DNA of 64,000 nucleotides from Janthinobacterium sp. PAMC25594. Its GTDB lineage: Bacteria > Pseudomonadota > Gammaproteobacteria > Burkholderiales > Burkholderiaceae_D. Numbering within the stretch: the first letter of the stretch is position 1; each line of letters starts with the position of its first letter. The notes below the pieces were generated by a model. That model did not search any database, was not told where the DNA came from, and was given only the letters and a program-made list of their open reading frames with translations. Location: the NCBI RefSeq assembly GCF_019443505.1, contig NZ_CP080377.1, positions 5,456,001 through 5,520,000 on the forward strand, given 5' to 3'. The translations under genes were made by a program, and so were the position numbers. This document shows, in pieces, positions 26,131 to 36,200 of the stretch.

Positions 26131-28329
26131 CTAGCGGGCAGCAACCTTGGCGCGCGCCGCGTGCAATTTCTTGAAGCTGTCGATCAGGCGCTGGTGCCTG
26201 TCGAGGCCTTCCAGTTGCATGCTGGTCGGGGTCAGGCCGAAGAAGCGCACGCTGCCGTCCACCGAACCGAGCACCGCGTCCATGCGGGCGTCGCCAAACA
26301 TGCGGCGGAAATTGACGACGTAGTCGTCCAGTTCCAGCGCGTCATCGAGTTCCACTTCCAGCACCACGTTCAAGGCTTGATAGAACAGTTTGCGCTCGAG
26401 CGTGTTGTCGTTGTACTGCAGGAAGGTTTCCACCAGCTCTTTCGCTTCCTCGAACTGCTGCAGAACCAGATGAATCAGCAGCTTCAATTCCAGGGTCGTC
26501 AGCTGGCCCCACGCCGTATTTTCGTCAAATTCGATGCCGATCAGGGTGGCGATGTCGCCGTACTCGTCGAGCTCGCTGTTTTCCAGGCGCTCGAGCAAGT
26601 CTTCCAGGCTGGCATCGTCGAGCTGATGCAGGTTCAGGATGTCGGCGCGGAACAGCAGCGCCTTGTTGGTGTTGTCCCAGATCAAATCTTCGACCGGATA
26701 CACTTCCGAATAGCCTGGCACGAGAATGCGGCAGGCGGTGGCGCCCAGCTGGTCGTACTCGGCCGTGTAGACTTCCTTGCCCATCTCGGCGAGGATGCCG
26801 AACAGGGTCGCCGCTTCCTCGGCATTCGAGTTTTCGCCGTGGCCGGAAAAATCCCACTCGACAAAATCGTAATCGGCCCTGGCGCTGAAGAAGCGCCACG
26901 AGACGATGCCGCTGGAATCGATGAAGTGCTCGACGAAGTTGTTCGGCTCGGTGACGGCTTCGCTGGCAAACGTCGGTTGCGGCAAGTCGTTCAAGCCTTC
27001 AAAGCTGCGGCCCTGCAGCAATTCCGTCAGGCTGCGCTCGAGCGCCACTTCCAGGCTCGGGTGCGCGCCGAACGAGGCAAACACACCGCCCGTGCGCGGG
27101 TTCATCAGGGTGACGCACATCACCGGGTACACGCCGCCCAGCGACGCATCTTTGACCAGCACGGGAAAGCCTTGCTCTTCCAGACCTCGGATGCCGGCCA
27201 GGATACCCGGGTATTTCGCCAGCACGTCCTGCGGCACGTCGGGCAGGGCGATTTCGCCTTCGAGGATTTCGCGCTTGACGGCCCGCTCAAAAATTTCAGA
27301 CAGACATTGCACCTGCGCTTCGACCAGGGTATTGCCGGCGCTCATGCCATTGCTGACGTACAGGTTTTCGATCAGGTTCGACGGGAAATACACGACCTCG
27401 CCATCGGAATGGCGCACATACGGCAGCGAGCAGATGCCGCGCTCCGCATTGCCGGAGTTGGTGTCGACCAGGTGCGAGCCGCGCAGCTCGCCATCGGGGT
27501 TGTAGATATCCAGGGTGTACGCATCGAGGATTTCCTTCGGCAGCGCATCCTTGCGGCCCGGCTTGAACCAGCGCTCGTTCGGATAATGCACGAATGGCGC
27601 GTTGGCGATGTCCTCGCCCCAGAACGATCCGGCGTAGAAATGGTTGTTGCTGAGGCGCTCGATATACTCGCCCAAGGCCGACGCCAGCGCGCTTTCCTTG
27701 GTCGCGCCCTTGCCGTTGGTAAAGCACATGGGCGAGTGCGCATCGCGGATATGCAGCGACCACACATTCGGAATGATGTTGCGCCACGAGGCGATTTCAA
27801 TCTTGATGCCCAGGCCCGCCAGCAGGCCCGACATATTGGCGATGGTCTGTTCCAGCGGCAAATCCTTGCCGACGATATAGGTGCTGGCTTCGCCGGTCGG
27901 ATTGAGCATCAGCAAGGATTGCGCATCGGCGTCCAGGTTCGCGACTTCTTCAATGACGAATTCTGGCCCCGCTTGCACCACTTTTTTCACCGTGCAACGG
28001 TCGATCGAGCGCAGGATGCCCTGGCGATCCTTGGCCGAGATATCGGCCGGCAACTCGACCTGGATCTTGAAAATCTGCTGGTAACGATTTTCGGGATCGA
28101 CAATATTGTTTTGCGACAGGCGGATATTCTCGGTGGAAATATTGCGCGTATCGCAATACAGCTTCACGAAGTACGCCGCGCACAGTGCCGATGATGCCAA
28201 AAAATAATCGAACGGGCCAGGCGCCGAGCCATCGCCTTTGTAGCGGATGGGCTGGTCGGCGATGACGGTAAAATCGTCGAACTTGGCTTCGAGACGCAGC
28301 TTGTCGAGAAAGTTGACTTTAATTTCCAT
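26131..28329 (-). CDS. OsmC-YcaO domain protein
   Basis: A 732-residue protein. The first about 150 residues are an OsmC-like fold (IADQPIRYKGDGSAPGPFDYFLASSALCAAYF). Residues about 200-550 are a YcaO domain with the ATP-contacting helix ALASALGEYIERLS and EALERSL-type segments (SLEVALERSLTEL), and the C-terminal part is helical, TPR-like. YcaO enzymes activate amide carbons with ATP in thiazole/thioamide formation or in ribosomal protein S12 thiolation support. Fused OsmC-YcaO proteins are known but their substrate is not established. The ATG at 28329 is chosen over an upstream TTG. No peptide precursor gene was found beside it. Confidence 0.85.
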   Translation of the reverse strand: MEIKVNFLDKLRLEAKFDDFTVIADQPIRYKGDGSAPGPFDYFLASSALCAAYFVKLYCDTRNISTENIRLSQNNIVDPENRYQQIFKIQVELPADISAKDRQGILRSIDRCTVKKVVQAGPEFVIEEVANLDADAQSLLMLNPTGEASTYIVGKDLPLEQTIANMSGLLAGLGIKIEIASWRNIIPNVWSLHIRDAHSPMCFTNGKGATKESALASALGEYIERLSNNHFYAGSFWGEDIANAPFVHYPNERWFKPGRKDALPKEILDAYTLDIYNPDGELRGSHLVDTNSGNAERGICSLPYVRHSDGEVVYFPSNLIENLYVSNGMSAGNTLVEAQVQCLSEIFERAVKREILEGEIALPDVPQDVLAKYPGILAGIRGLEEQGFPVLVKDASLGGVYPVMCVTLMNPRTGGVFASFGAHPSLEVALERSLTELLQGRSFEGLNDLPQPTFASEAVTEPNNFVEHFIDSSGIVSWRFFSARADYDFVEWDFSGHGENSNAEEAATLFGILAEMGKEVYTAEYDQLGATACRILVPGYSEVYPVEDLIWDNTNKALLFRADILNLHQLDDASLEDLLERLENSELDEYGDIATLIGIEFDENTAWGQLTTLELKLLIHLVLQQFEEAKELVETFLQYNDNTLERKLFYQALNVVLEVELDDALELDDYVVNFRRMFGDARMDAVLGSVDGSVRFFGLTPTSMQLEGLDRHQRLIDSFKKLHAARAKVAAR

Positions 28330-28527
28330 GAGGTAATCCAATACTGTGCTTATGAGTTAGGCGCTATTATCCTTGCTTTCCGCCGCGGGACAAAGATTGT
28401 TCACTGCGGGTGTCGCGCTGGCCGCCAAGGGGCCTGTGCTGCTGGTCGGACATGGCATCATGAATCGCCTGATCGGCAAGACAGTCGGTACTGGAGCATG
28501 GGAATGTATGAACTATGAAAGTGAACT

Positions 28528-28725
28528 GTGAAAACTTGTGACGAATGCGGCAGCCGATACCGTGATGACGCCGCGGGCATGGCCAGTTTGTGTCCCGAAT
28601 GCGCCTCGGTCATTTATGGCTTGCCAGGGTGTGAGCACGTGTTCGAGGCAGGCAGATGCCGGAAATGCCTGTGGGATGGGCGGAAAAGTGAATTCGTGCG
28701 CAAACTGGAGAAACAGAAACATTGA
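28528..28725 (+). CDS. small zinc-ribbon-like protein
   Basis: A 65-residue protein starting at GTG. It carries paired cysteines in the pattern C-x2-C (CDEC) ... C-x2-C (CPEC) ... C ... C-x2-C (CRKC), plus a His, all suited to bind two zinc ions. The C-terminus is basic. There is no signal peptide. It reads as a structured conserved protein rather than a chance frame, because the cysteine pairs have regular spacing. The start codon and its ribosome-binding site are weak. The 186 bp before it (28342-28527) show no gene. Confidence 0.6.
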   Translation: MKTCDECGSRYRDDAAGMASLCPECASVIYGLPGCEHVFEAGRCRKCLWDGRKSEFVRKLEKQKH

Positions 28726-28782
28726 TACTTTGTCCGTAGGCGGCGAATAGCCGCCACGATGATCGCATGTCGATGCCGGCAT

Positions 28783-28824
28783 AAAAAAACAGCGGCTGCC
28801 CGTACTGGCGCAGCCGCTGTTTTT
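28783..28824. terminator. bidirectional intrinsic terminator
   Basis: CAGCGGCTGC (28790-28799) pairs with GCAGCCGCTG (28810-28819), flanked by a run of seven A on one side and five T on the other, so it terminates both the small zinc-protein gene and the convergent TonB receptor gene. Confidence 0.9.
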
Positions 28825-28839
28825 ATGTGCATAGCGCGA

Positions 28840-31287
28840 TCAGAATTTCACCCACAGCCGTCCGAAATACGAAGCGCCGTTCAGGCCGAACTGCACGCTG
28901 TCGTACTTGAAGCCGTTGTCCGTTTCGTCCGCGTTTTGCGTGGTCGGCTTGACGTTGAAGATGTTGTTGCCGCCAAAGGTCAGCTTGGTATTTTTGTTGA
29001 TGCTGTAGGTAAAGCTCAGGTCGGCCGAGGTCTTGGCCGCGTAGTGGGCGTTGGGCACGCCGGCGGCCGTACCGCTGAAGGTGCCCAGGGTTTGCGGGCC
29101 AAAATAGATGATGCGCAGGTCCGATTCCAGCTTGCCCGTGATGTAGTCGAAGCCCAGCGTGGCTTTCGCGCGCGGGCCGCCCTGTTCGATGAACAGGCGT
29201 TCGCGCTCGGACAGCAGCACGTCTTCATAGCCTTTCAGCGAGTCAGGCGTCTTGACTTTCGTCACTTCCGTTTTGCTCAAATTCAAGGCCAGGAAGGTGT
29301 TCAGGCGGTTGCCGGCCAGCTCGCCCTTGTGCGAAGCCGTCAGGTCCAGCCCGCGCGTGCGCGTGTCGATGGAGTTGACGAAGAATTGCGCCTCGCCCAC
29401 GCCCAGCAGGGCCAGGCGCGCGGCCAGGTCCGGGTAATTGTCGGCATTGAAGCGGCCCGACAGCACGATGCGGTCCTTGATCTTGATGTTGTACAAGTCG
29501 GCCGTCACGGAAATGGCTTGCGTCGGCGTCCAGGTGGTGCCGAACGTGAAGCTGGTGGATTTTTCCTCTTTCAGCTTGGGAATGCCGGCCGCGTTGGCGA
29601 CGGCGCCGCCGTTCGGCGCCAGCACCACGTCGGTGGGCACGCCGCCAATGAAGTCGGTGAAGGTGGACGAGAAATACACTTGCTGCAACGACGGTGCGCG
29701 GAAGCCCGTGCTGGCCGAGCCGCGCAGCAGCACGTTGGGCGCCACTTTATAGCTGGCGGCCAGCTTGCCCGTCACGGTGGAGCCGAAATCGCTGAATTTT
29801 TCATAGCGCAGCGCGGCCTGGGTTTTCAGGCGCTCCGTCCAGTCCAGCTCCACGTCGCCATACGCGGCGATGCTGTGGCGTTTGGCCTTGGTGACGTCGC
29901 CGGGCTGGAAGCCGGGAAAGCCCTGGCTGCCCGCATTGCCGCCCATGCCCACGCCGTCGGCGTCGCTGTAGGAGCCCGGTTCGCCGGCCATGATCTTGTA
30001 TTCCTCGCTGCGATATTCGGCGCCGAAGGCCACGTTCATGCCGCTCATTACCGTGTCGTAAAAGCGGCTGAAATCGGCGTTGCTGGTCAGCTGCTGGAAA
30101 GAGAAGCCGCCCGCATCGTAGCTGCTGGCGCTGACGCCCTTGCCGCCGTTCATCAAGTCGAGGTTGGCGATCGAGGCATTCAGGGTATGGCTGATGTCGT
30201 AGCGCATCTTGTTGTAGCCATAAGTTTGCGAAAAGTCAGCATGCCATTCGCCGATCTGGCTGCGGTGGCCGATGGTGGCGTACTGGTCGTCGATCTTGCC
30301 GTTAATGAAGGGTACGAAACCATTCGGATACATGGCGGCTGAATTGCGCGACGGAATGTCGTCGCTGCCGATGCCGCCCCGGCCAAACGCGGCGCTCGAC
30401 GCATCGCGCGTTTGCGCGCCGGCCGTGAAGTACAGCTTGCCCGTGCCGCTGGTGGCGTAGTCGCCATTCACGTACAGGGTCTTGTTCCTGGCCTTGGTGT
30501 CGCCGATGATGCGCATGCTGTCCGCGTCGGCCCGGTTCGAGCGGCCCCGGTCCAGGTATTCGCCCGTGATGGCCAGCGTGCCCTTGTCGCCCAGCGCGAT
30601 GCCGCAATACGCGGAGGTCATGTAATTCTTGCCGTCGCCTGCGGAATACTGGCTGTAGCCGGCCACCGCTTCGCAGCCCAGGCTTTTCTTCAGTTCGATG
30701 TCGATCACGCCGGCAATGGCGTCCGAGCCGTACTGGGCGGCGGCGCCATCGCGCAGCACTTGCACGTTCTTGATCGCCAGCAAAGGAATCGCATTCATGT
30801 CCGTGCCCGTGTTGCCGCGGTTGCGCGCGCCGAACAGGTTGACCAGGGCCGTCGTGTGGCGCCGCTTGCCATTGACCAGCACCAGGGTCTGGTCGGAACC
30901 GAGACCGCGCAAGGCGGCTGAATCGACGAGGTCGGCCCCGTCGGCGCCCGTCTGGCGCGTGGAGTTGAACGAGGGCGAGATGTATTGCAGCGATTGCGCC
31001 AGGTCAAACTGACCGCCTTGCTCGGCGACTCTGGAAATCGGGATGATATCGACCGGCACCATGGTGTCGGTGGCGGAACTGGTGACGCGGCGCGAGCCGA
31101 CCACGCTGACCGTTTGCACGGGACCGTCCGTGACGCCCGCTTCCGTGGTCTGGGCCATGGCAGCGGGACTGAAGGCGGCCAGGGCGGCGCTGCCGTACAG
31201 GCTGATGAGGACTGCTTTACGCAAGGTGGTGAGAGTCGGCACGCAGTATCTCCAAGTGGTATTGTGACTTGATTTTAGTGCCATCAT
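28840..31287 (-). CDS. TonB-dependent outer-membrane receptor
   Basis: An 815-residue receptor with a signal peptide ending AAMAQ, a plug domain (ALRGLGSDQTLVLVNGKRRH, then VLRDGAAAQYGSDAIAGVI) and a beta-barrel closing with a terminal aromatic residue, LWVKF. It imports an unknown ligand (siderophore, sugar or nucleotide-type) using TonB energy. The start is uncertain: ATG at 31287 or GTG at 31299. It lies downstream of the same-strand PhzF gene but has its own operator-like palindrome 30 bp upstream. The cysteine pair C.. in its plug (SLGCEAVAGY..AYCGIALG) is unusual. Confidence 0.87.
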   Translation of the reverse strand: MMALKSSHNTTWRYCVPTLTTLRKAVLISLYGSAALAAFSPAAMAQTTEAGVTDGPVQTVSVVGSRRVTSSATDTMVPVDIIPISRVAEQGGQFDLAQSLQYISPSFNSTRQTGADGADLVDSAALRGLGSDQTLVLVNGKRRHTTALVNLFGARNRGNTGTDMNAIPLLAIKNVQVLRDGAAAQYGSDAIAGVIDIELKKSLGCEAVAGYSQYSAGDGKNYMTSAYCGIALGDKGTLAITGEYLDRGRSNRADADSMRIIGDTKARNKTLYVNGDYATSGTGKLYFTAGAQTRDASSAAFGRGGIGSDDIPSRNSAAMYPNGFVPFINGKIDDQYATIGHRSQIGEWHADFSQTYGYNKMRYDISHTLNASIANLDLMNGGKGVSASSYDAGGFSFQQLTSNADFSRFYDTVMSGMNVAFGAEYRSEEYKIMAGEPGSYSDADGVGMGGNAGSQGFPGFQPGDVTKAKRHSIAAYGDVELDWTERLKTQAALRYEKFSDFGSTVTGKLAASYKVAPNVLLRGSASTGFRAPSLQQVYFSSTFTDFIGGVPTDVVLAPNGGAVANAAGIPKLKEEKSTSFTFGTTWTPTQAISVTADLYNIKIKDRIVLSGRFNADNYPDLAARLALLGVGEAQFFVNSIDTRTRGLDLTASHKGELAGNRLNTFLALNLSKTEVTKVKTPDSLKGYEDVLLSERERLFIEQGGPRAKATLGFDYITGKLESDLRIIYFGPQTLGTFSGTAAGVPNAHYAAKTSADLSFTYSINKNTKLTFGGNNIFNVKPTTQNADETDNGFKYDSVQFGLNGASYFGRLWVKF

Positions 31288-31316
31288 TTCAGCATTCACC
31301 AGCGATACTTTGTTTT

Positions 31317-31338
31317 GTTATTACAAATTTGTTGTAAC
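31317..31338. promoter_or_regulatory. 22-bp palindromic operator candidate
   Basis: An imperfect palindrome with half-sites GTTATTACAAA and TTTGTTGTAAC (two mismatches in 11 pairs) lies 30 bp ahead of the TonB receptor start. The AT-rich symmetric structure is typical of a dimeric repressor site. It is not a Fur box; the regulator is unknown. Confidence 0.45.
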
Positions 31339-31407
31339 TGTTGTTTCCTGGTTGATTATCTTTTGGCCGTTGCCCGGCTTGCCTTGTACTGGTGCAGCTT
31401 GCCCCAT

Positions 31408-32193
31408 TCAGGTGCTGCGTTGCACCATGCCACCCACCCAGATTGCCTGCGCGCTGTATTGCACCTCGATCAGACACGGCTGCTGCGTCACGTGGCCCTG
31501 ATGCAGACTCAGCGACTGTTGTAAATACGCTGCCAGCGCGCCCGCCGCCACGCCCGTGGCGCTGTCTTCCAGTGCCGGGTCGCGGTGGTTGAAGTTGCGC
31601 TCCTCGTATTCGCTCTCGCCCGTGCGGCAATATGCATAGCAGCCGTTGACCTGATGCAAGGCGCTCCAGTCGGCGATCAGTTCCAGGTTCGGCCGCAGCG
31701 CGCGCAGGGTGGTGCGGTCGGCCACTTCCAGCAGCAGCTTCGGGCTGCCGACGGAGGCGATCACGGGCGGCGACAGCAAGTGCATGTGCTGGCCCATGAG
31801 TTCCGACGGCACATATTTTTCCAGCATGACGGCAGGCGCCGGCTGCGAAGTCAAGCCAATGAATAGCCCCTCCGCGCGGCGCGCCAGCTGCAAGGCTTGT
31901 CCGCGCATGGCCGTCGTCACCGTCAAGGTTGCCGGGTCGCCGGGCGCCGTCAGCAGCACATGCGCGGCCGCCAGGGTGGCGTGCAGGCACAGGGGGCTGC
32001 GCGTGTGCGGATAAAAATAGTCGAGCACGACGCTGCCGTCCGCTTGCCGGTCGATGAAGACGCAGGCGCTCACTTGCCGCTCGCGGGCGAAGGTCTGGCG
32101 CGCCGTTTCGCCGTTGTCGTCGTTTTCCACGACCAGCGCCGCATTGCCGCCACCGGGGGCGGCGCCGAAACATTTTAATAAGTGGACGATCAT
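31408..32193 (-). CDS. PhzF-family isomerase/epimerase
   Basis: A 261-residue PhzF-fold protein (diaminopimelate-epimerase-like). The catalytic Glu is E38 in FARERQVSACVF. FYPHTRSPLCLHATLAAAHVL and EDSATGVAAGALAAYL are the mirrored glycine-rich loops of the fold. Known members isomerise dihydroanthranilate or have unassigned roles; the substrate here cannot be given. It sits between the TonB receptor and the toxin-antitoxin-like pair. Confidence 0.82.
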   Translation of the reverse strand: MIVHLLKCFGAAPGGGNAALVVENDDNGETARQTFARERQVSACVFIDRQADGSVVLDYFYPHTRSPLCLHATLAAAHVLLTAPGDPATLTVTTAMRGQALQLARRAEGLFIGLTSQPAPAVMLEKYVPSELMGQHMHLLSPPVIASVGSPKLLLEVADRTTLRALRPNLELIADWSALHQVNGCYAYCRTGESEYEERNFNHRDPALEDSATGVAAGALAAYLQQSLSLHQGHVTQQPCLIEVQYSAQAIWVGGMVQRST

Positions 32194-32309
32194 GGCGGTC
32201 GATGCAAAAGGTAAAACACCAGCATAAACGAAAATAGGTGCAAAGCTTCTCGATGTCTTGGCCGAATGGAGTCAAAGGCTCCGCCTATTGACGCTTTCGT
32301 GGAAATGAC

Positions 32310-32329
32310 ATATCAACAGATGATATACT
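32310..32329 (+). promoter_or_regulatory. operator and -10 of the toxin-antitoxin pair
   Basis: ATATCA-ACAGA-TGATAT (32310-32326) is a perfect inverted repeat overlapping the -10 hexamer TATACT (32324-32329), seven bases before the TumE-like gene. This layout fits autorepression by the HTH protein of the pair. Confidence 0.55.
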
Positions 32330-32335
32330 TCCCGC

Positions 32336-32701
32336 ATGCGGATCGATCCTGCCATTGATACATTGCTGGACCTGGATGGCTCCATCCTCGACCAGGATGG
32401 CGGTTATTGGATCAAGATAGAAGCCAGGCGGACGGAAGTGTCGGATGAGATTCCTCACGGCATACGCTACTCGCTGACGCTGCACGAACCGTATGGCAAA
32501 CGCATCCTCGGTTACGACAATGCGCACATGGTAAAGCCGCCAAAGAAATTCAAATATGCGGGACGTATCGTGGCTTTTGACCATAAACACCGGCATCCGT
32601 CAGATCAGGGAGTGCCATACGAATTCAAGGATGCGCAGCATCTCATCAATGATTTCTTTGCTGACGTGGACCGCGTTTTGCTGGAGGTAAAAAAGCAATG
32701 A
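32336..32701 (+). CDS. DUF6516/TumE-like toxin candidate
   Basis: A 121-residue protein, first of a two-gene pair, with YWIKIEARRTEVSDEIPHGIRYSLTLH and a C-terminal HLINDFFADVDRVLLEVKKQ. It resembles the DUF6516 family, now grouped with TumE-type toxins. The start at 32336 is seven bases behind a palindrome/-10. The stop overlaps the next start (ATGA), so both are made together. The 32.2-33.1 kb patch is less GC-rich than its neighbours, a sign of transfer. Toxicity is an inference from the pairing. Confidence 0.65.
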   Translation: MRIDPAIDTLLDLDGSILDQDGGYWIKIEARRTEVSDEIPHGIRYSLTLHEPYGKRILGYDNAHMVKPPKKFKYAGRIVAFDHKHRHPSDQGVPYEFKDAQHLINDFFADVDRVLLEVKKQ

Positions 32702-33048
32702 AACCGATTTTTATTGGCATCATGCCGCAAGAGAAAATCCGCGAACGCGTGCTCGCCATCGCTCGCGGCATATATAAACCGAAGGCGGATGAGCCCAAGG
32801 TCTGGTTCACTTCGATCAAATCGCTGGCGGAAGTCCTGAGCGACGAAAACCGGGCGTTGTTGCACGTGATTCTGGAAACGCAACCGGAATCCATTTCTGC
32901 ATTGGCTGAAATAACGGGCCGCAAACCGAGCAACCTGTCACGCACCTTGAAAACAATGTCCAATTACGGCATCGTGGAATTGAAACGGGAGCGAAATCAA
33001 GTTCGCCCCGTAGCCACAGCGACGGAGTTTCGCATAGTTGTTAATTGA
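32698..33048 (+). CDS. HTH DNA-binding antitoxin candidate
   Basis: A 116-residue protein with a winged HTH in its second half (SISALAEITGRKPSNLSRTLKTMSNYGIVELKRE), MarR/HVO_A0114-like. It overlaps the DUF6516 gene by 4 bp. By analogy with such pairs it should bind its own promoter, which carries a perfect inverted repeat. The ATGs inside the first line (IMPQEK) were not chosen because the overlap start is the natural coupled one. Confidence 0.7.
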   Translation: MKPIFIGIMPQEKIRERVLAIARGIYKPKADEPKVWFTSIKSLAEVLSDENRALLHVILETQPESISALAEITGRKPSNLSRTLKTMSNYGIVELKRERNQVRPVATATEFRIVVN

Positions 33049-33183
33049 TTTGCCGGACTATCAATGTGGTCCGTCATGCGACAGGCCAAAGCCCCGCGCT
33101 GGCCGGCAGACGCTCCGTGCGCCCTTCAAAATGAACACTATCCGACTGGAACCGGCTACTTGACTCAGGATGAGTATATTATA

Positions 33184-33199
33184 CTGTGTTTATATACAG
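33184..33199 (+). promoter_or_regulatory. LexA box of dnaE2
   Basis: CTGTGTTTATATACAG fits CTGT-N8-ACAG and lies 15 bp before the dnaE2 start. It predicts SOS induction of dnaE2 independently of imuAB. Confidence 0.9.
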
Positions 33200-33213
33200 T
33201 ATTGAGGTAGATC

Positions 33214-36200
33214 ATGTGGGGCGCAGTCTTACCCGAGTATGCTGAGTTGTATTGCCTGAGTAATTTCAGCTTCCTGCATGGCGCCTCGCATGCGGAAGAG
33301 CTGGTGGCGCGCTCTGTCCAGCTCGGTTACAAGGCGCTGGCCATCACCGACGAGTGTTCGCTGGCCGGCGTCGTGCGTGCCCATGCGGTGGCCAAGCGGG
33401 CCGGTTTTCCCCTGATTATCGGCGCGCATTTTCATTTGACGCAGGCCGACGACAGTCCGGCGCTGTCCTTGCTGGCGCTGGTGCGCGATATCGATGGATA
33501 CGGCAACTTGTCGGAACTGATCACCATGGCGCGCACGCGGGCGGCCAAGGGGCGTTATCTGCTGACGCCCGATGATTTCGCCGCGCCATCGGCGCAGTTT
33601 GCCCATTTGCGGGGGCTGCCCGGCTGCCTGATGATCTTGCTGCCCAGCTATCCGGCCTCGCCGGAAAGCGTGCGCGCGCAGGGAGAGTGGATGGCGTCCA
33701 CCTTTGGCAGCGAGCGCAGCTGGATCGGCCTGAGCCTGTTGCAGCGGGCACAGGACGACGCGCACCGCAGTGCCGTGCAGGACGCGGGGCAGGCGCTGGG
33801 CTTGCCCGTGGTGGCCGTCGGCCATGTGTGCATGCACGTGCGTTCACGCAAGCCCTTGCTCGACACCTTGTGCGCGATACGCGTGGGTAAACCCGTGGGC
33901 GAGTGCGGCTATGCGCTGGCGCAAAATGCGGAGCAGCATCTGCGCGCACGCTTGCGCCTGGCCAATGTGTATCCGCCGCAAGCGCTGGCGGAGACTGTAC
34001 GCATCGCGGGCCTGTGCACGTTCTCGCTCGACAGCTTGCGCTATGACTATCCCGACGAGCTGGTGCCGCACGGCCACACGCCGGCGACCTATCTGCGCGA
34101 GGAAACGTATGCGGGCGCGCGCATGCGCTTTCCGCTGGGTATTTCGGCCAACGTGCAGCAGCAGATCGAGCAGGAGCTGGAGCTGATCGCCGAGTTGTCG
34201 TATGAAGCGTACTTTCTGACCGTGTACGACATCGTGCGCTTTGCCCGTTCGCAAAACATCTTGTGCCAGGGCAGGGGCTCGGCCGCCAATTCGGCCGTCT
34301 GTTATTGCCTGCACATCACGGAAGTGGACCCGGCACGGGGCAATTGTCTGGTCGGGCGCTTCATGTCGCGCGAGCGCAACGAGCCGCCCGACATCGACGT
34401 CGATTTCGAGCACCAGCGGCGCGAAGAGGTCATCCAATATATCTACGGCAAATACGGCCGCGAGCGGGCCGCGCTGGCGGCCGTGGTGATCAGCTACCGG
34501 CCCAAGAGCGCCTTGCGCGACAGCGGCCGGGCGCTGGGGATCGACCTGGCCATCGTGGAAAAAGTGGCCAAGGCGCATCGCTGGTTTGACGGCAAGCGCG
34601 ATCTGCTGGAACGCCTGGCCGAATGCGGGCTGGACCCGGAAGCAGCATTGTCGCAGCAGTGGGCCGGGCTGGCGCAACAATTGCTGGGCTTCCCCCGCCA
34701 CCTGTCGCAGCATCCGGGCGGCTTTGTCATCGCGCAGGGAAAATTGTCACGCCTGGTGCCGATTGAAAACGCCAGCATGGCCGAACGCAGCGTCATCGAG
34801 TGGGACAAGAACGATCTTGAAGAGCTGGGCTTGATGAAGGTCGACGTGCTGGCGCTGGGCATGTTGTCGGCCTTGCGCCGTGCCCTGGAACTGGTGAGTG
34901 GACGGCGCGGCGAGGAATTTCGTTTGCAGGATATTCCCGCCGAAGACCCCGCCACCTACGACATGATGTGCCAGGCCGACACCATCGGCGTGTTCCAGAT
35001 CGAGTCGCGCGCGCAGATGAGCATGCTGCCCCGGCTGCGTCCCCGTGAATTCTACGACCTCGTCATCGAGGTGGCGCTGGTGCGTCCCGGTCCCATCCAG
35101 GGCGGCATGGTGCATCCGTATCTGCAGCGGCGCCAGCAGGAAGAACCGGTCGAGTATCCGAAGGGCCTGGAAAAGGCGCTGGGGCGTACCCTGGGCATTC
35201 CGATTTTCCAGGAGCAAGTGATGCAGGTGGCCATCATCGCCGCCGATTTCACGCCTGGCGAAGCGGACCAGTTGCGGCGCGCCATGGCGGCCTGGAAGCG
35301 CAAGGGCGGCATGAACAATTACCATGACCGCATCGTCGATGCCATGGTGGACAATGGCTACGAGAAAGTATTTGCCGAGGCTATCTTCAGCCAGATCGAG
35401 GGATTTGGCGAATATGGTTTTCCCGAGTCGCACGCGGCCAGTTTCGCGCTGCTGACGTACGCCAGTTCCTGGCTGAAATGCCACGAACCGGCCGCCTTTC
35501 TGTGCGCCTTGCTCAACAGCCAGCCCATGGGCTTTTACAGTCCCTCGCAACTGGTGCAGGATGGCCGCCGGCATGGCGTGCAAGTGTTGCCCGTCGACGT
35601 GGCCGTCAGCGGCTGGGAAGCGACGCTGGAAGAGACTGCGGAAGGCACCGCGCCCGCCGTGCGCCTGGGCTTGAACAGCCTGTTCGGCATGCGCGCGGAG
35701 GCGGCCCAACGCATCGAGGATGCGCGCGCCATCGCCGCCTTCGCCGACGTGGCCGACCTGGCGCGGCGTGGCGGCCTGGACCGCCATGATTTGCAGGTGC
35801 TGGCCGCCGGCAATGCCCTGCATGCGCTGGCCGGCCACCGGCGCGCGGCGCTGTGGCAGGCGGCCGGCGCCGTGCCCGACAGGGATTTATTGCGCGCCAC
35901 CACGCCAGAGGAAGACTTGCCCGTGCTGGCCGCGCCCACGGAAGGGGAGGGCATCGTCAGCGATTACCGCGCGCAAGGCTTGACCCTGGGCCGCCACCCG
36001 CTGGCGCTGCTGCGCGCACAGTTGCTGGAGGAACGCTTTCTGCCCGCCGCGACGCTGGCCAGCTACACGCATGGCCAGCTGGCGCGCGCCTGCGGCATCG
36101 TCACCGTGCGCCAGCGGCCGGGCACGGCCAAGGGCGTCATCTTCATGACCCTGGAAGACGAGACGGGCACCGTCAACGTCATCGTCTGGCCCGACCTGGT

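Noticed and set aside
25891..28194. A 767-codon plus-strand frame opposite the OsmC-YcaO gene.
   Set aside because: No motif, shadow-type composition, and it would start inside the CoaD-HD gene; the minus-strand protein has clear OsmC and YcaO features.
28759..30342. A 527-codon plus-strand frame opposite the first TonB receptor.
   Set aside because: Antisense shadow without recognised domains; it even runs through the bidirectional terminator at 28783-28824.
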